Source: JBPOIC01 sp052034865
GTDB taxonomy: Bacteria; UBA10199; JADFYH01
Direction: 5' to 3'
Assembly: GCA_052034865.1 (NCBI GenBank)
Contig: JBPOIC010000039.1
Span: 1 to 64,000, forward strand
Length of the DNA: 64,000 bases
In this document: in pieces, positions 25,737 to 34,296 of the stretch
Layout: each line of letters opens with the position of its first letter
Numbering within the stretch: position 1 is the stretch's first letter
Notes under the pieces: model-generated
The model's input: the letters and a program-made list of their open reading frames with translations, nothing else
What the model was told of the DNA's origin: nothing
Database searches by the model: none
Made by a program: the position numbers and the translations under genes

Positions 25737-26939
25737 ATGATGCAACCTGTACTAGCCGAAGAAGGCGATCTTAAAACGAAAAAGATGTATTTAAACATCG
25801 GACCCAACCATCCGGCGATGCACGGCACCTTGCGTCTGCTGGTTGAGCTCGATGGCGAGAATATTGTCAGCTCAATCGCCGAGATGGGCTATCTGCATCG
25901 TGGTTTCGAAAAACATTCTGAGACTGGCACTTATACTCAAGTCATTCCCTACACCGATCGACTCAACTACATCAGCCCTCTCATGAACAATGTCGGTTAT
26001 TGCATGGCCGTCGAAAAACTTATCGGTTGTGAAATTCCCGAGCGTGCACAAGTCATCCGTCTCATTATTTGCGAGCTTTCACGTATTACCGATCATCTTG
26101 TTTGTATTGGAACCAACCTGGTCGATATCGGTGCACTAACCAATTTTTGGTACTATTTTAATGTTCGTGAAAAGATTTACGACTTTATCGAGAAAATTTG
26201 CGGAGCGCGGCTTACGACCAACTACACCCGGATTGGTGGTCTTGCCCGTGATTTTCATCCCGAAGCTGCCGACGAATTAAAGATTATTTTAAAAGAAGTT
26301 CAGCGTGCGACCCAGGAAGTTCGAAATCTGATTTTAAAAAACAAAATTTTCTACGATCGAACTGCAGGGGTTGCACCTATTACTGCTGAAGAAGCGAAAA
26401 ATTATGGATTCACTGGTCCCTGTTTGCGGGCGGCCGGGGTCGATTATGATGTTCGCAAGGCCCAACCCTATCTCAATTATCAGGATTATGATTTCGACAT
26501 TCCCGTAGGTGAATCCGGCGATACTTATGATCGCTTTTTGGTACGCTTCGAAGAGATCCAACAGTCCAGTCGCATTATTGAGCAAGCCATTCCCAAGTTA
26601 AAGCCGGGTCCTGTCATGACCTCCGATCGCCGTGTGGCCCTGCCACCCAAGAGCGAAGTGTATACCAACATCGAAGCCCTCATGAATCACTTCAAGCTCA
26701 TTTTCGAAGGTGTGCGTCCTCCTGCAGGAGAGGTTTATTCAGCAACTGAAGCAGCGAACGGAGAGCTGGGATTTTATATTGTAAGCGATGGGAGTACGCG
26801 TCCTTACCGTGTGAAATGCCGTCCCCCGTGTTTTCCCCTGTATGCGGCTTATCCAAAGATGATTCAGGGATCCATGATCGCCGATGCGATTGCGGTTCTG
26901 GGAAGTATCAATATTATTGCGGGAGAGTTAGACCGGTAA
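25737..26939 (+). CDS. nuoD: NADH-quinone oxidoreductase subunit D
   Basis: NuoD (49-kDa subunit) forms most of the quinone-binding cavity with NuoB. The 400-residue protein has MYLNIGPNHPAMHGTLRLLV (about 17-36, quinone-site His and following), GYLHRGFEKHSE (about 49), and YTDRLNYISPLMNN (about 76-89). The C-terminus DAIAVLGSINIIAGELDR has the conserved D-D/E-R ending. Length and order are standard. Confidence 0.96.
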   Translation: MMQPVLAEEGDLKTKKMYLNIGPNHPAMHGTLRLLVELDGENIVSSIAEMGYLHRGFEKHSETGTYTQVIPYTDRLNYISPLMNNVGYCMAVEKLIGCEIPERAQVIRLIICELSRITDHLVCIGTNLVDIGALTNFWYYFNVREKIYDFIEKICGARLTTNYTRIGGLARDFHPEAADELKIILKEVQRATQEVRNLILKNKIFYDRTAGVAPITAEEAKNYGFTGPCLRAAGVDYDVRKAQPYLNYQDYDFDIPVGESGDTYDRFLVRFEEIQQSSRIIEQAIPKLKPGPVMTSDRRVALPPKSEVYTNIEALMNHFKLIFEGVRPPAGEVYSATEAANGELGFYIVSDGSTRPYRVKCRPPCFPLYAAYPKMIQGSMIADAIAVLGSINIIAGELDR

Positions 26940-26987
26940 GTGATTCAAAATCTCTTTATTTAAGTTTCAAAATTTCCAAAGCTCTTT

Positions 26988-27461
26988 ATGTCTATCGAGT
27001 TTTCACCCGAAAATAAAAAGAAGTTCGAAGAAACCCTGACCCATTATCCGACCAGGCGGGCTGCGCTGTTACCGACGCTCTGGATCGCCCAACGGCAGTT
27101 TGGTTGGATTTCGCCCGAGGTCATGGAATACATCGCGTCTTTACTCGAGATTCCACCCGTGAAGGTTTACGAAGTCGCAACCTTCTACACCATGTACAAT
27201 ACAAAGCCGGTCGGAAAATATCACCTGCAGGTGTGCCGGACTTTATCTTGTGAGCTGTGCGGAAAAGAAAAAATTGTTAACCACCTTCAAAGCAAATTGG
27301 GGATCAAGGCGGGCGAAACGACGGCGGATGGTCGATTTACTTTAACCGAAGTTGAATGCCTAGGCTCGTGCGGAACCGCACCCATGATGCAGGTCAATGA
27401 TGATTATTTTGAAAATCTCACGCCTGAAAAGATCGACACGATTTTAAAAGGGCTTGAGTAA
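26988..27461 (+). CDS. nuoE: NADH-quinone oxidoreductase subunit E
   Basis: NuoE binds the off-pathway [2Fe-2S] cluster N1a in the NADH-oxidising module. The 157-residue protein has a thioredoxin-like fold. Ligands are in HLQVCRTLSCELCGKEKI (the CxxxxC pair, about 80-90) and VECLGSCGTAPMMQVNDDY (CxxxC, about 124-128). VKVYEVATFYTMYNTKPVGK is the usual preceding block. nuoF begins only 4 bp after its stop. Confidence 0.95.
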   Translation: MSIEFSPENKKKFEETLTHYPTRRAALLPTLWIAQRQFGWISPEVMEYIASLLEIPPVKVYEVATFYTMYNTKPVGKYHLQVCRTLSCELCGKEKIVNHLQSKLGIKAGETTADGRFTLTEVECLGSCGTAPMMQVNDDYFENLTPEKIDTILKGLE

Positions 27462-27465
27462 AGTT

Positions 27466-28728
27466 ATGGAACGTATCCTAACCGAACATTGGGGCAAAAA
27501 AGATTCGCACACACTGGCCTTTTATCTGGAGCATGGCGGTTATCAAACCCTGTCCAAGGTTTTTAAGATGAAGCCGGATGAAGTGATCGAAGAAGTTAAA
27601 AAATCCGGCCTGCGGGGGCGTGGAGGTGCTGGATTTGCGACGGGTATGAAATGGAGTTTTGTTCCCAAAGACAATTCCAAACCGCATTATCTTTGCATCA
27701 ATGCAGATGAAAGCGAGCCCGGTACTTTTAAAGATCGCTACATCCTCGAAAATACCCCACATCAACTTATTGAAGGGGCCATCATTTGTTCATATGCCAT
27801 CGGGGCCAAAGCTGCTTACTGCTACATTCGGGGAGAATTTGTTTTTCCAGCCGATCGTATGGAAGCTGCGGTTCAGGAAGCCTACCAGGCAGGGTATCTG
27901 GGAAAAAACATTCAAGGCAGTGGAGTCGATCTTGATCTTTACGTTCACCGTGGAGCGGGCGCTTACATTTGCGGTGAAGAAACAGCCCTGCTCGAATCAC
28001 TCGAAGGAAAACGTGGCTATCCACGCTTAAAACCCCCATTTCCGGCCCTTGTCGGTTTGTTCGGCTGCCCTACTGTCATCAATAACGTCGAAACCCTGGC
28101 CGTTACTCCTTATATTCTCAACAACGGCGGTGAGGCTTACCGAAAATACGGCACGGAAAAAAGCCCAGGCACCAAGCTTTTCTGTGTTTCAGGTCATGTC
28201 AATAAACCTGGTAATTACGAAGTGCCTCTGGGTTATCCACTCAAAAAACTCATCTACGAAGATTGCGGTGGGATCAAAGACGGCAAGACCTTGAAGGCTG
28301 TGATTCCAGGCGGATCTTCTGTCCCTGTCCTGACAAAAAAAGAGGCCGAAGAGGTAAATCTCGATTACGAAGCCCTTCAGTCTGCAGGTTCGATGCTCGG
28401 ATCGGGAGGTGTGATTGTTATCGATGAAACCACATGCATGGTCAAAAGCCTGCTCAACCTCGCCCATTTTTATTCTCATGAATCCTGCGGTCAATGTGCT
28501 CCCTGTCGTGAAGGAACCGGCTGGTCCTATAAAATTCTCAAGCGGATTGAAAATGGGGAAGGGACCGAGGCCGATCTGGAACGTCTGCTGCAAAACGCCG
28601 ATCACATGTCCGGAAAAACAGTGTGTGTGCTTTCCGATGCGCTCGCCATGCCGATCCAAAGTTTTTTAAAGCGCTTTCGTCATGAGTTTGAAGAACATGT
28701 AAAGTTGAAGAAGTGCCCTATGAAATAA
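27466..28728 (+). CDS. nuoF: NADH-quinone oxidoreductase subunit F
   Basis: NuoF binds NADH, FMN and cluster N3. The 420-residue protein shows SGLRGRGGAGFATGMKWSF (about 46-64, FMN site), INADESEPGTFKDR, RGAGAYICGEETALLESLEG (about 164-183, NADH site) and the N3 ligands in HESCGQCAPCREGTGWSYK (about 337-355), with the fourth Cys in KTVCVLSDALAMP. I start at the ATG 27466; a TTG 12 bp earlier overlaps the nuoE stop. Downstream, a dead toxin-antitoxin pair separates it from nuoG. Confidence 0.95.
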   Translation: MERILTEHWGKKDSHTLAFYLEHGGYQTLSKVFKMKPDEVIEEVKKSGLRGRGGAGFATGMKWSFVPKDNSKPHYLCINADESEPGTFKDRYILENTPHQLIEGAIICSYAIGAKAAYCYIRGEFVFPADRMEAAVQEAYQAGYLGKNIQGSGVDLDLYVHRGAGAYICGEETALLESLEGKRGYPRLKPPFPALVGLFGCPTVINNVETLAVTPYILNNGGEAYRKYGTEKSPGTKLFCVSGHVNKPGNYEVPLGYPLKKLIYEDCGGIKDGKTLKAVIPGGSSVPVLTKKEAEEVNLDYEALQSAGSMLGSGGVIVIDETTCMVKSLLNLAHFYSHESCGQCAPCREGTGWSYKILKRIENGEGTEADLERLLQNADHMSGKTVCVLSDALAMPIQSFLKRFRHEFEEHVKLKKCPMK

Positions 28729-28732
28729 TACT

Positions 28733-29056
28733 GTGAATCTTAATTTTGAATGGGATCATCCCAAGGTAGCTGAAAATATAAAAAAGCATGGCGTTTCTTT
28801 TTAGGAAGCTTCCAGCGCTTTATTAGATCCTCTTTCCTTAGCTTTCCCAGATAGTGGCCATTCTGCGTCAGAGTATCGGTTTCTGACTGTAGAGGAATCT
28901 ACACAATTGAGATTACTGGTCGTCGCACACACTGACAGAAATGGAAAAATCCGGATCATCAGTGCCAGAAAAGCAACTCGTAAAGAACGTAGATTTTTTT
29001 ATGAAGAAAAAAGAATTAAAAAAACGAATTGCGGAGTGAGTACGATTTTTCCCTGA
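28733..29056 (+). pseudogene. Broken BrnT-type toxin gene
   Basis: Starting from the GTG at 28733, the frame reads NLNFEWDHPKVAENIKKHGV-SF, then TAG (28802-28804). It continues in the same frame with EASSALLDPLSLAFPDSGHS and, after ASEYRFLTVEES, LRLLVVAHTDRNGKIRIISA and RKATRKERRFF. These are the blocks of BrnT ribonuclease toxins. A Glu is expected at the stop position (KHGVSFEEAS), so a single GAG-to-TAG change explains it. Near the 3' end an extra A in an A7 run (29018-29024) shifts the natural ending; removing one A gives ...KRIAE and a TGA at 29038-29040. The gene is therefore truncated after 23 codons. Confidence 0.8.
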
Positions 29057-29223
29057 TGAAGGGCGGCGTACAAGGGAAATACATGAAGGCTTACAAGAAG
29101 GAAAGTAACGTTGTCTTGCTTGAACCCGATGTTACGAAGGCTTTTCCCAATGCAGATTCTGTTAATCAAGTTTTAAGAGACCTCATGAAGCTTGCTCGGC
29201 TTCGTCTGAGTCACAGCCGTTGA
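29001..29223 (+). pseudogene. Frameshifted antitoxin gene paired with the BrnT remnant
   Basis: ATG at 29001 opens MKKKELK, and the frame soon ends at TGA 29038. Taking one A out of the A7 run joins it to NELRSEYDFSLMKGG and MKAYKKESNVVLLEPDVTKA, then FPNADSVNQVLRDLMKLARL. That is the small antitoxin type with YDFS, a basic stretch and a NVVxLxPDVxxxFPxxxSVNxxLR helix, commonly found after BrnT genes. The same single extra A also explains the altered toxin end, so one insertion damaged both. A shorter protein could still be made from a downstream TTG (29029) or ATG (29056). The nuoG start lies 9 bp past its stop. Confidence 0.7.
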
Positions 29224-29231
29224 GTAGTTTT

Positions 29232-30737
29232 ATGCCAACCCTAAAAATAGACAACCAAGATATCACCGTAGAACCAGGGACCACCGTCATCGAAGCGGCT
29301 AAAAAGCTCGGCGTGGAGATCCCTCATTTTTGCTACCATCCCAAACTTAGCATTTCGGGAAACTGCCGTATGTGTTTGGTAGAGGTGGAAAAATTTCCAA
29401 AACCGCAAATTTCCTGCTCGCTCGTAGCCACCGACGGTATGGTCGTCCATACCCAATCCGAAAATGCAAAAAAGTGGCGCAAAAATGTCCTCCAGTTTAT
29501 CCTCATCAATCATCCTCTCGATTGTCCGGTCTGCGATCAGGCGGGCGAGTGCAAGTTGCAAAATTACTATCTGAGCGAGTCGGTCAAGCTGAGTGAATTT
29601 CAGGAAGAAAAAGTTCACAAGCCAAAAAAAATCAGACTTGGTCCTCAGGTCATGCTCGATGACGAGCGCTGTATCATGTGTTCGCGCTGTATCCGCTTTT
29701 GCGATGAGATCACAAAGACCTCCGAGTTGGGATTCACTCAACGGGGAGATCACATCGAGCTGCGTCCTTTTCCTGGCAAAGAACTCAACAATCCCTATTC
29801 GATAAATACTGTTGATATTTGCCCAGTCGGTGCACTTACCAGCTCAGATTTTCGCTTTAAAAAACGGGTGTGGTTTTTAAAAACAGCCGATTCAATTTGC
29901 TCGGGATGTTCGCGCGGATGCAATCTTCGTCTGCAATATGAAAATGAGACGGTTTATCGCTACCTGCCTCGTCAAAACGAAGCCGTGAATTCTGTTTGGC
30001 TCTGTGATGCCGGTCGTTTGAGTTATAAGCAGATCAATGAAAATCGTGTGATCACCTCTGAAAAACGAATCGAAGGTCAGCTTACGCGCATTCATCCTGA
30101 ACAGGCGATCAGTGAAGTAACAGCTCTTATGAAAAAAGCGGCTGGAAAACCAATCCTGGTCTTGGGAAGTGCGCAAGGTTCAAACGAAAATAATCTGGCC
30201 TTAAAGAAATTAGCCGCACTTGTGGGCAGTGATCAAGTGGCACCAATGCTTGCCTACTCTGGACGTGAAGTTGCAAATCCTTACGAAGATGATTTTCTGA
30301 TCAAGGCCGATAAGAACCCTAACACGCGCGGAGTAGAACATTTGGGTTTCCAGAAATTGAATCATGTTTCTTCCTCAGAAATTTGCCTCATTCTTGGAGA
30401 AGTTTCCGAACCGGATCTTAAGAAAATTGCAGAAACAAAACCTTCCTGCGTAATCTATTTTGCTACCCACCGAGACGCCACGACCGGGATTGCCGATTAC
30501 CTTTTCCCCATCACGATATTTGCCGAAGAGTCGGGGACTTTCATGAATTTTGAAGGACGTGTGCAGAAATTCAATCCTGGGCCTAAATCTCGTGGTCAAA
30601 TGAAGCCCGCCTGGCAATGGATAAAAGAGTTGGCTCAGGGGTTGGGAGTGGTCTGGAATCTTCATCCTGCTGCTTTGCTTCAGGAAGGGTTTGGTTTAAG
30701 TGATGCCGATCTTGGAGCCGAAGGCAAGAGGCTATGA
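29232..30737 (+). CDS. nuoG: NADH-quinone oxidoreductase subunit G, short form
   Basis: NuoG carries a chain of iron-sulfur clusters in the peripheral arm. The 501 residues are much shorter than the 780-910 residues of well-known NuoG proteins; the C-terminal molybdopterin-like domain is cut down. N1b ligands are in FCYHPKLSISGNCRMCLVEV, N5 in HPLDCPVCDQAGECKLQ, and N4 in RCIMCSRCIRFCDE plus CPVGALTS. The optional cluster N7 is also coded: ICSGCSRGCNL followed by exactly 27 residues and Cys (LCDAGR). The ATG at 29232 is used. Its stop overlaps the next gene's start (ATGA). Confidence 0.93.
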   Translation: MPTLKIDNQDITVEPGTTVIEAAKKLGVEIPHFCYHPKLSISGNCRMCLVEVEKFPKPQISCSLVATDGMVVHTQSENAKKWRKNVLQFILINHPLDCPVCDQAGECKLQNYYLSESVKLSEFQEEKVHKPKKIRLGPQVMLDDERCIMCSRCIRFCDEITKTSELGFTQRGDHIELRPFPGKELNNPYSINTVDICPVGALTSSDFRFKKRVWFLKTADSICSGCSRGCNLRLQYENETVYRYLPRQNEAVNSVWLCDAGRLSYKQINENRVITSEKRIEGQLTRIHPEQAISEVTALMKKAAGKPILVLGSAQGSNENNLALKKLAALVGSDQVAPMLAYSGREVANPYEDDFLIKADKNPNTRGVEHLGFQKLNHVSSSEICLILGEVSEPDLKKIAETKPSCVIYFATHRDATTGIADYLFPITIFAEESGTFMNFEGRVQKFNPGPKSRGQMKPAWQWIKELAQGLGVVWNLHPAALLQEGFGLSDADLGAEGKRL

Positions 30738-31303
30738 GTTCTGCGAGGGTGCGGCATTTTTTTCTGGGGGTGATGCTCGTGACGGTTGTTCTGGTTTCTC
30801 CTTCTGCATTTTCGCAACTCTCCCGACTGCTATCCTCCAAAGAAATTACGGCCGTGATCTTGTCTCCGATGTTCGGCATTCCAGGAGATAAAGACGGCCA
30901 ATGGCTTTTAAACGATGAAGAAGCCTTGCAGGCCGAGAAAATTCTTCAAGGCTGCATCCTTGAAAAAACAAAGCAAACCCAGAATCCCAACGAAAATCGG
31001 TGGGAAACCATTCGGCGGGAAATTCAGGTGAGGGGTTGGTCCGAGATTCAAAAAAATCTTTCGGATTATTTGCGGCAATACGCCGGAGTCACACGTGAGA
31101 AGAAAAAACTTGTTTGGATAAACGCTTTTCACAAAAACACCTTGTCTATTTTTGGGAAGACGAACGAAGCTTTTGGATTGAGTCTTCCTCGCTGGCAGAG
31201 AGAAGTGATTTACGCCAATGATGGTGGCACCTATTTTTTTAATGCCTTCGTCGATTTGAAAGTCGGCAGTTGCGAGTCGCTTCAGTTTAATGGAGGCGCT
31301 TGA
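30734..31303 (+). CDS. Exported protein of unknown function inside the nuo locus
   Basis: The 189 residues begin with a signal peptide or anchor (FFLGVMLVTVVLVSPSAFSQ). The mature part is mixed helix and strand: FGIPGDKDGQWLLNDEEALQ, KNLSDYLRQYAGVTREKKKL, and a C-terminal VDLKVGSCESLQFNGGA. I recognise no family. Its ATG overlaps the nuoG stop by 4 bp, so translation is probably coupled to nuoG, yet no complex I subunit looks like this. The 193 bp between its end and the nuoH start hold only a doubtful 55-60-codon frame with one hydrophobic helix. Confidence 0.6.
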   Translation: MSSARVRHFFLGVMLVTVVLVSPSAFSQLSRLLSSKEITAVILSPMFGIPGDKDGQWLLNDEEALQAEKILQGCILEKTKQTQNPNENRWETIRREIQVRGWSEIQKNLSDYLRQYAGVTREKKKLVWINAFHKNTLSIFGKTNEAFGLSLPRWQREVIYANDGGTYFFNAFVDLKVGSCESLQFNGGA

Positions 31304-31496
31304 AGGAGATGCGGTTCAAAATGCCTAAGCTCTTGGCAGGATTAATGGTTTTGATAGTGCTTTATCTGTTTTGTTTTAAGCTTGCCCTCTGGCGATGTCA
31401 TTCAGGTTGGGCTGGATCCCACTGCCATACGCTGCTTGGATCCGGGGGGCACAACGTCCTGCAGGCTTTTGGTCATCTACATTAGGAGAAACGACT

Positions 31497-32756
31497 TTGC
31501 TACTCCTCCTCTTAAAAATTGTGGTTCCTTTTTTTGTGATTCTCAACATCATCCCTTTGCTGATTTGGCTGGAGCGTAAAGGTTCGGCCTATATTCAGGA
31601 TCGTCGCGGACCCAATCGCGCAGGCATTTTAGGTATTCGCCTTGGAGGAATGATTCACTCGCTCACCGACGTGGTGAAACTGCTTTTTAAAGAGGATATT
31701 ATTCCCGCACGCGTGAATCGGTTTTTCTATATTCTTGCTCCTTTTATTTCGATGAGTGTGGCGTGTGTAACCTTTGCTGTTCTTCCTTTTGGCGATGTGG
31801 TGCACTGGAACGGGGAGGCCATCACCCTACAGGCCGCTGATTTGAATGCCGGAATTTTATATATCTTTGCCATTGCTTCACTCGGTGTTTATGGCGTGAT
31901 GCTGGCCGGTTGGAGTTCCGACAACAAATATTCTCTTTTGGGCGGACTTCGCTCCTCGGCCCAAATGATCAGCTATGAGATTGTTCTTTCGCTTGCCGTG
32001 ATCAGTGTTTTGATGATGGCAGGCTCACTGGAACTTTCGGCGGTTGTGACCGATCAATCCGAAAAAGTTTGGGGATGGAATTTTTTGCGTCAGCCGATTG
32101 CGTGTGTGCTTTTCATGATTGCGATGTTTGCCGAAACCAATCGTTTGCCCTTTGATCTTCCAGAAGGTGAATCCGAGCTGGTGGCAGGATATCATCTCGA
32201 ATACAGCTCGATGAAATTTGCCCTCTTTTTCATGGCCGAATATGCCAACATGATCATTGCTTCGGCCGTCTTAACCTCCCTGTTTTTTGGTGGCTGGCAG
32301 GTTCCTTTTTTAAGCACCGAAACGCTTCGGGGAAATGCAGACTTGATTTTGAAAATCCTTCTGGGTGGCGGAATTCTTGTGCATCTACTGGGAGGCGGCG
32401 CCTTGTTCAAACATGGGCTAAACAATGTTCGAGTAAAAAAATGGGGTGATATTCGCGATTATGAGCCCGTGATTTTGGGAGTGGGAATCGGAGGTTTAGG
32501 AATTATCCTGATCGGAGCTCTTGCCTATTTCTGGACTACGTCGTTGGGTGAAAACGGAGCCTCAGTCGTTACAGGGGTGTTACAGGCCGTTACCTATATT
32601 TTAAAAATCCTGTTTTTCTGCTGGGTGTTTATATGGGTACGCTGGACGCTTCCGCGTTTTCGTTATGATCAGCTCATGAAGCTGGGCTGGAAGTATATGC
32701 TTCCTTTAGCGCTCATCAATATTTTAGTGACGGGATGGGTGATGTTAGCGATTTAA
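31497..32756 (+). CDS. nuoH: NADH-quinone oxidoreductase subunit H
   Basis: NuoH is the membrane subunit that links the quinone cavity to the proton channels. About 419 residues. Hallmarks are LIWLERKGSAYIQDRRGPNR (about 21-40), MIHSLTDVVKLLFKEDIIP, and the loop AETNRLPFDLPEGESELVAG followed by YHLEYSSMKFALFF (about 200-240). I place the start at TTG 31497, which has AGGAG (31484-31488) 8 bp upstream. An in-frame ATG at 31395 would add 34 residues unlike any NuoH N-terminus. The end overlaps the convergent minus-strand gene by 4 bp; nuoI, which normally follows, is absent. Confidence 0.94.
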   Translation: MLLLLLKIVVPFFVILNIIPLLIWLERKGSAYIQDRRGPNRAGILGIRLGGMIHSLTDVVKLLFKEDIIPARVNRFFYILAPFISMSVACVTFAVLPFGDVVHWNGEAITLQAADLNAGILYIFAIASLGVYGVMLAGWSSDNKYSLLGGLRSSAQMISYEIVLSLAVISVLMMAGSLELSAVVTDQSEKVWGWNFLRQPIACVLFMIAMFAETNRLPFDLPEGESELVAGYHLEYSSMKFALFFMAEYANMIIASAVLTSLFFGGWQVPFLSTETLRGNADLILKILLGGGILVHLLGGGALFKHGLNNVRVKKWGDIRDYEPVILGVGIGGLGIILIGALAYFWTTSLGENGASVVTGVLQAVTYILKILFFCWVFIWVRWTLPRFRYDQLMKLGWKYMLPLALINILVTGWVMLAI

Positions 32757-34060
32757 ATCGATGCCATTATCTTTCTTAGGGTAGTGCCATCTTTTGCTTC
32801 TTCAGGAACAAAAGAAGAGAAGAGTTCAATTTCTGATAGAATAATTTCCTTACGAAAGTTCTCTCCTAAATCCTTTTTATTCCACTGCTCCCTTAAACTA
32901 TTCCAGATGAGTTCTTTTTGAGTATCGGGCCTTTCCTGTTCCATTCGCAATGCTTCCATCAGAGTCGAGATGGCGCTTAAATCTTCAGACTTCCCTAAAA
33001 TTTCAATAGCAAATTTTCTGATTTCAACATTTTCACTTAAGCAAAGCCCTAAGAGAATTTGATGGGTATACGATGGATTTTGCTGGGTGAGTTTTAAAAA
33101 GAGCTCCTGCAGTTGAGGTGAATAAGTTTTTAGAAATCTTTCTCCCCGAGACTGTTTCAACGAAGCTTCCCATTTTTGTGAAAGAAGGCGGGCAAACCTG
33201 AAAGGATCTTCTTCTTTTTCGAAGAGTGATTTGAAAACGGTTTGATCGAGTTTTTGAATGACCGTTTCCTGCCAGGTAATATCCCAGGAGAAATCTTTCG
33301 TGGAGATGAGACTTGCTAATGATTCTTCGGCACACTGAAGATCGCGTGCATCGCCGATTTCAATGAGGAGTGAAATCAGCACAGGAAGGCTGAGAGTAGG
33401 ACTATAATGAAAATCGTAATGTTCATACTCAAAGCGACTTAAATTCGACTGCCACTCATCAAACAGAGTAGAATCGGTCAGTGCGCATGAATGCTGAAAT
33501 AAAAGATGAACCCCAAGCTCCAGGGCTTTTTCAATCTCTGAAGTCATGGGCCGTCCCAAAAATCGAATCAACTCTACCGCTCGGTTTCGTTCACTAAACC
33601 GTGCATTGCTTAAGTTAATTAAAAGATCATGGGCTAGCTTATGAGTTTCAGGACTTTGCTCCCCGATCTGTCCCCATTTTTTAAGCAGATGAAAAATCTC
33701 TATTCTTTTTTTCAGTGATGGATAGGAAGACAGCAAAGGAGATGAAATGTCCTGCGCCATATTCTTTTTGAAAAGATAGACTCGCCTTTCAAAGGCCAGG
33801 TTGCTTCGATTGGGATCTCCCAAAAGGCGATCGGCCAATTTTTCAAACCCCAGTTCATTAAGTTTTTGGCGGATTTCCGGATTGCGCAGGTCGGCATCCG
33901 GTTGAGTGGCCGAAATCAGGTAGGTCTTGAGTGGAGCGGTGTCGGGAAATAAATCAGTGGGAAGAATATTTTCTGCTTCTTCAGGTGTCAGCCCGTCTTT
34001 ATCTGACAAGGCAGCCAGAAGCTTCTCAACACGGTCTCCTCCAATTCGCAACTCTGCCAT
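32753..34060 (-). CDS. Alpha-helical repeat protein of unknown function, in place of nuoI
   Basis: The 435 residues are almost wholly alpha-helical and soluble, with no signal peptide. The C-terminal third has HEAT-like pairs (LCLSENVEIRKFAIEILGKS, EDLSAISTLMEALRME). The N-terminal part starts MAELRIGGDRVEKLLAALSD and contains repeated leucine-rich helices (KLNELGFEKLADRLLGD). I recognise no enzyme motif. It is encoded against the direction of the complex I genes, with its stop overlapping nuoH by 4 bp and 236 bp separating its start from nuoJ. A HEAT-type scaffold or regulator is the best structural guess. The 34061-34296 spacer shows no other gene. Confidence 0.65.
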   Translation of the reverse strand: MAELRIGGDRVEKLLAALSDKDGLTPEEAENILPTDLFPDTAPLKTYLISATQPDADLRNPEIRQKLNELGFEKLADRLLGDPNRSNLAFERRVYLFKKNMAQDISSPLLSSYPSLKKRIEIFHLLKKWGQIGEQSPETHKLAHDLLINLSNARFSERNRAVELIRFLGRPMTSEIEKALELGVHLLFQHSCALTDSTLFDEWQSNLSRFEYEHYDFHYSPTLSLPVLISLLIEIGDARDLQCAEESLASLISTKDFSWDITWQETVIQKLDQTVFKSLFEKEEDPFRFARLLSQKWEASLKQSRGERFLKTYSPQLQELFLKLTQQNPSYTHQILLGLCLSENVEIRKFAIEILGKSEDLSAISTLMEALRMEQERPDTQKELIWNSLREQWNKKDLGENFRKEIILSEIELFSSFVPEEAKDGTTLRKIMASI

Positions 34061-34296
34061 CTGAAAAACCCTCCCCCGGATTTACAGCAAGCACGCTGTT
34101 ACAGTGTTTTATAAGGTAGTAATGAAGGCTCAATTGCTTCTAACCACAATGGGTATTATATTTTTTCCTTAAGGTCTCATTGTGGAGAAGCACTTGAAGC
34201 TTTATTTCTGATGAATTGCCTTGAATAAAATTGTGGTATTCGTTAGTGAATGGCCATTCAAAAAGCGTTCGAATTGTAGCCCTATCCCAAAAAAAT

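Noticed and set aside
31300..31485. A 55-61 codon frame with one hydrophobic helix ahead of nuoH.
   Set aside because: No family resemblance, odd composition after the helix, and it ends inside the ribosome site of nuoH. It could be real but I cannot support it.
31395..31496. N-terminal extension of nuoH from ATG 31395.
   Set aside because: The added residues do not look like NuoH, and TTG 31497 has a proper AGGAG upstream.
34061..34296. Remnant of nuoI between the antisense gene and nuoJ.
   Set aside because: No CxxCxxCxxxCP motif or ferredoxin-like fragment in any frame; nothing recognisable in this stretch.
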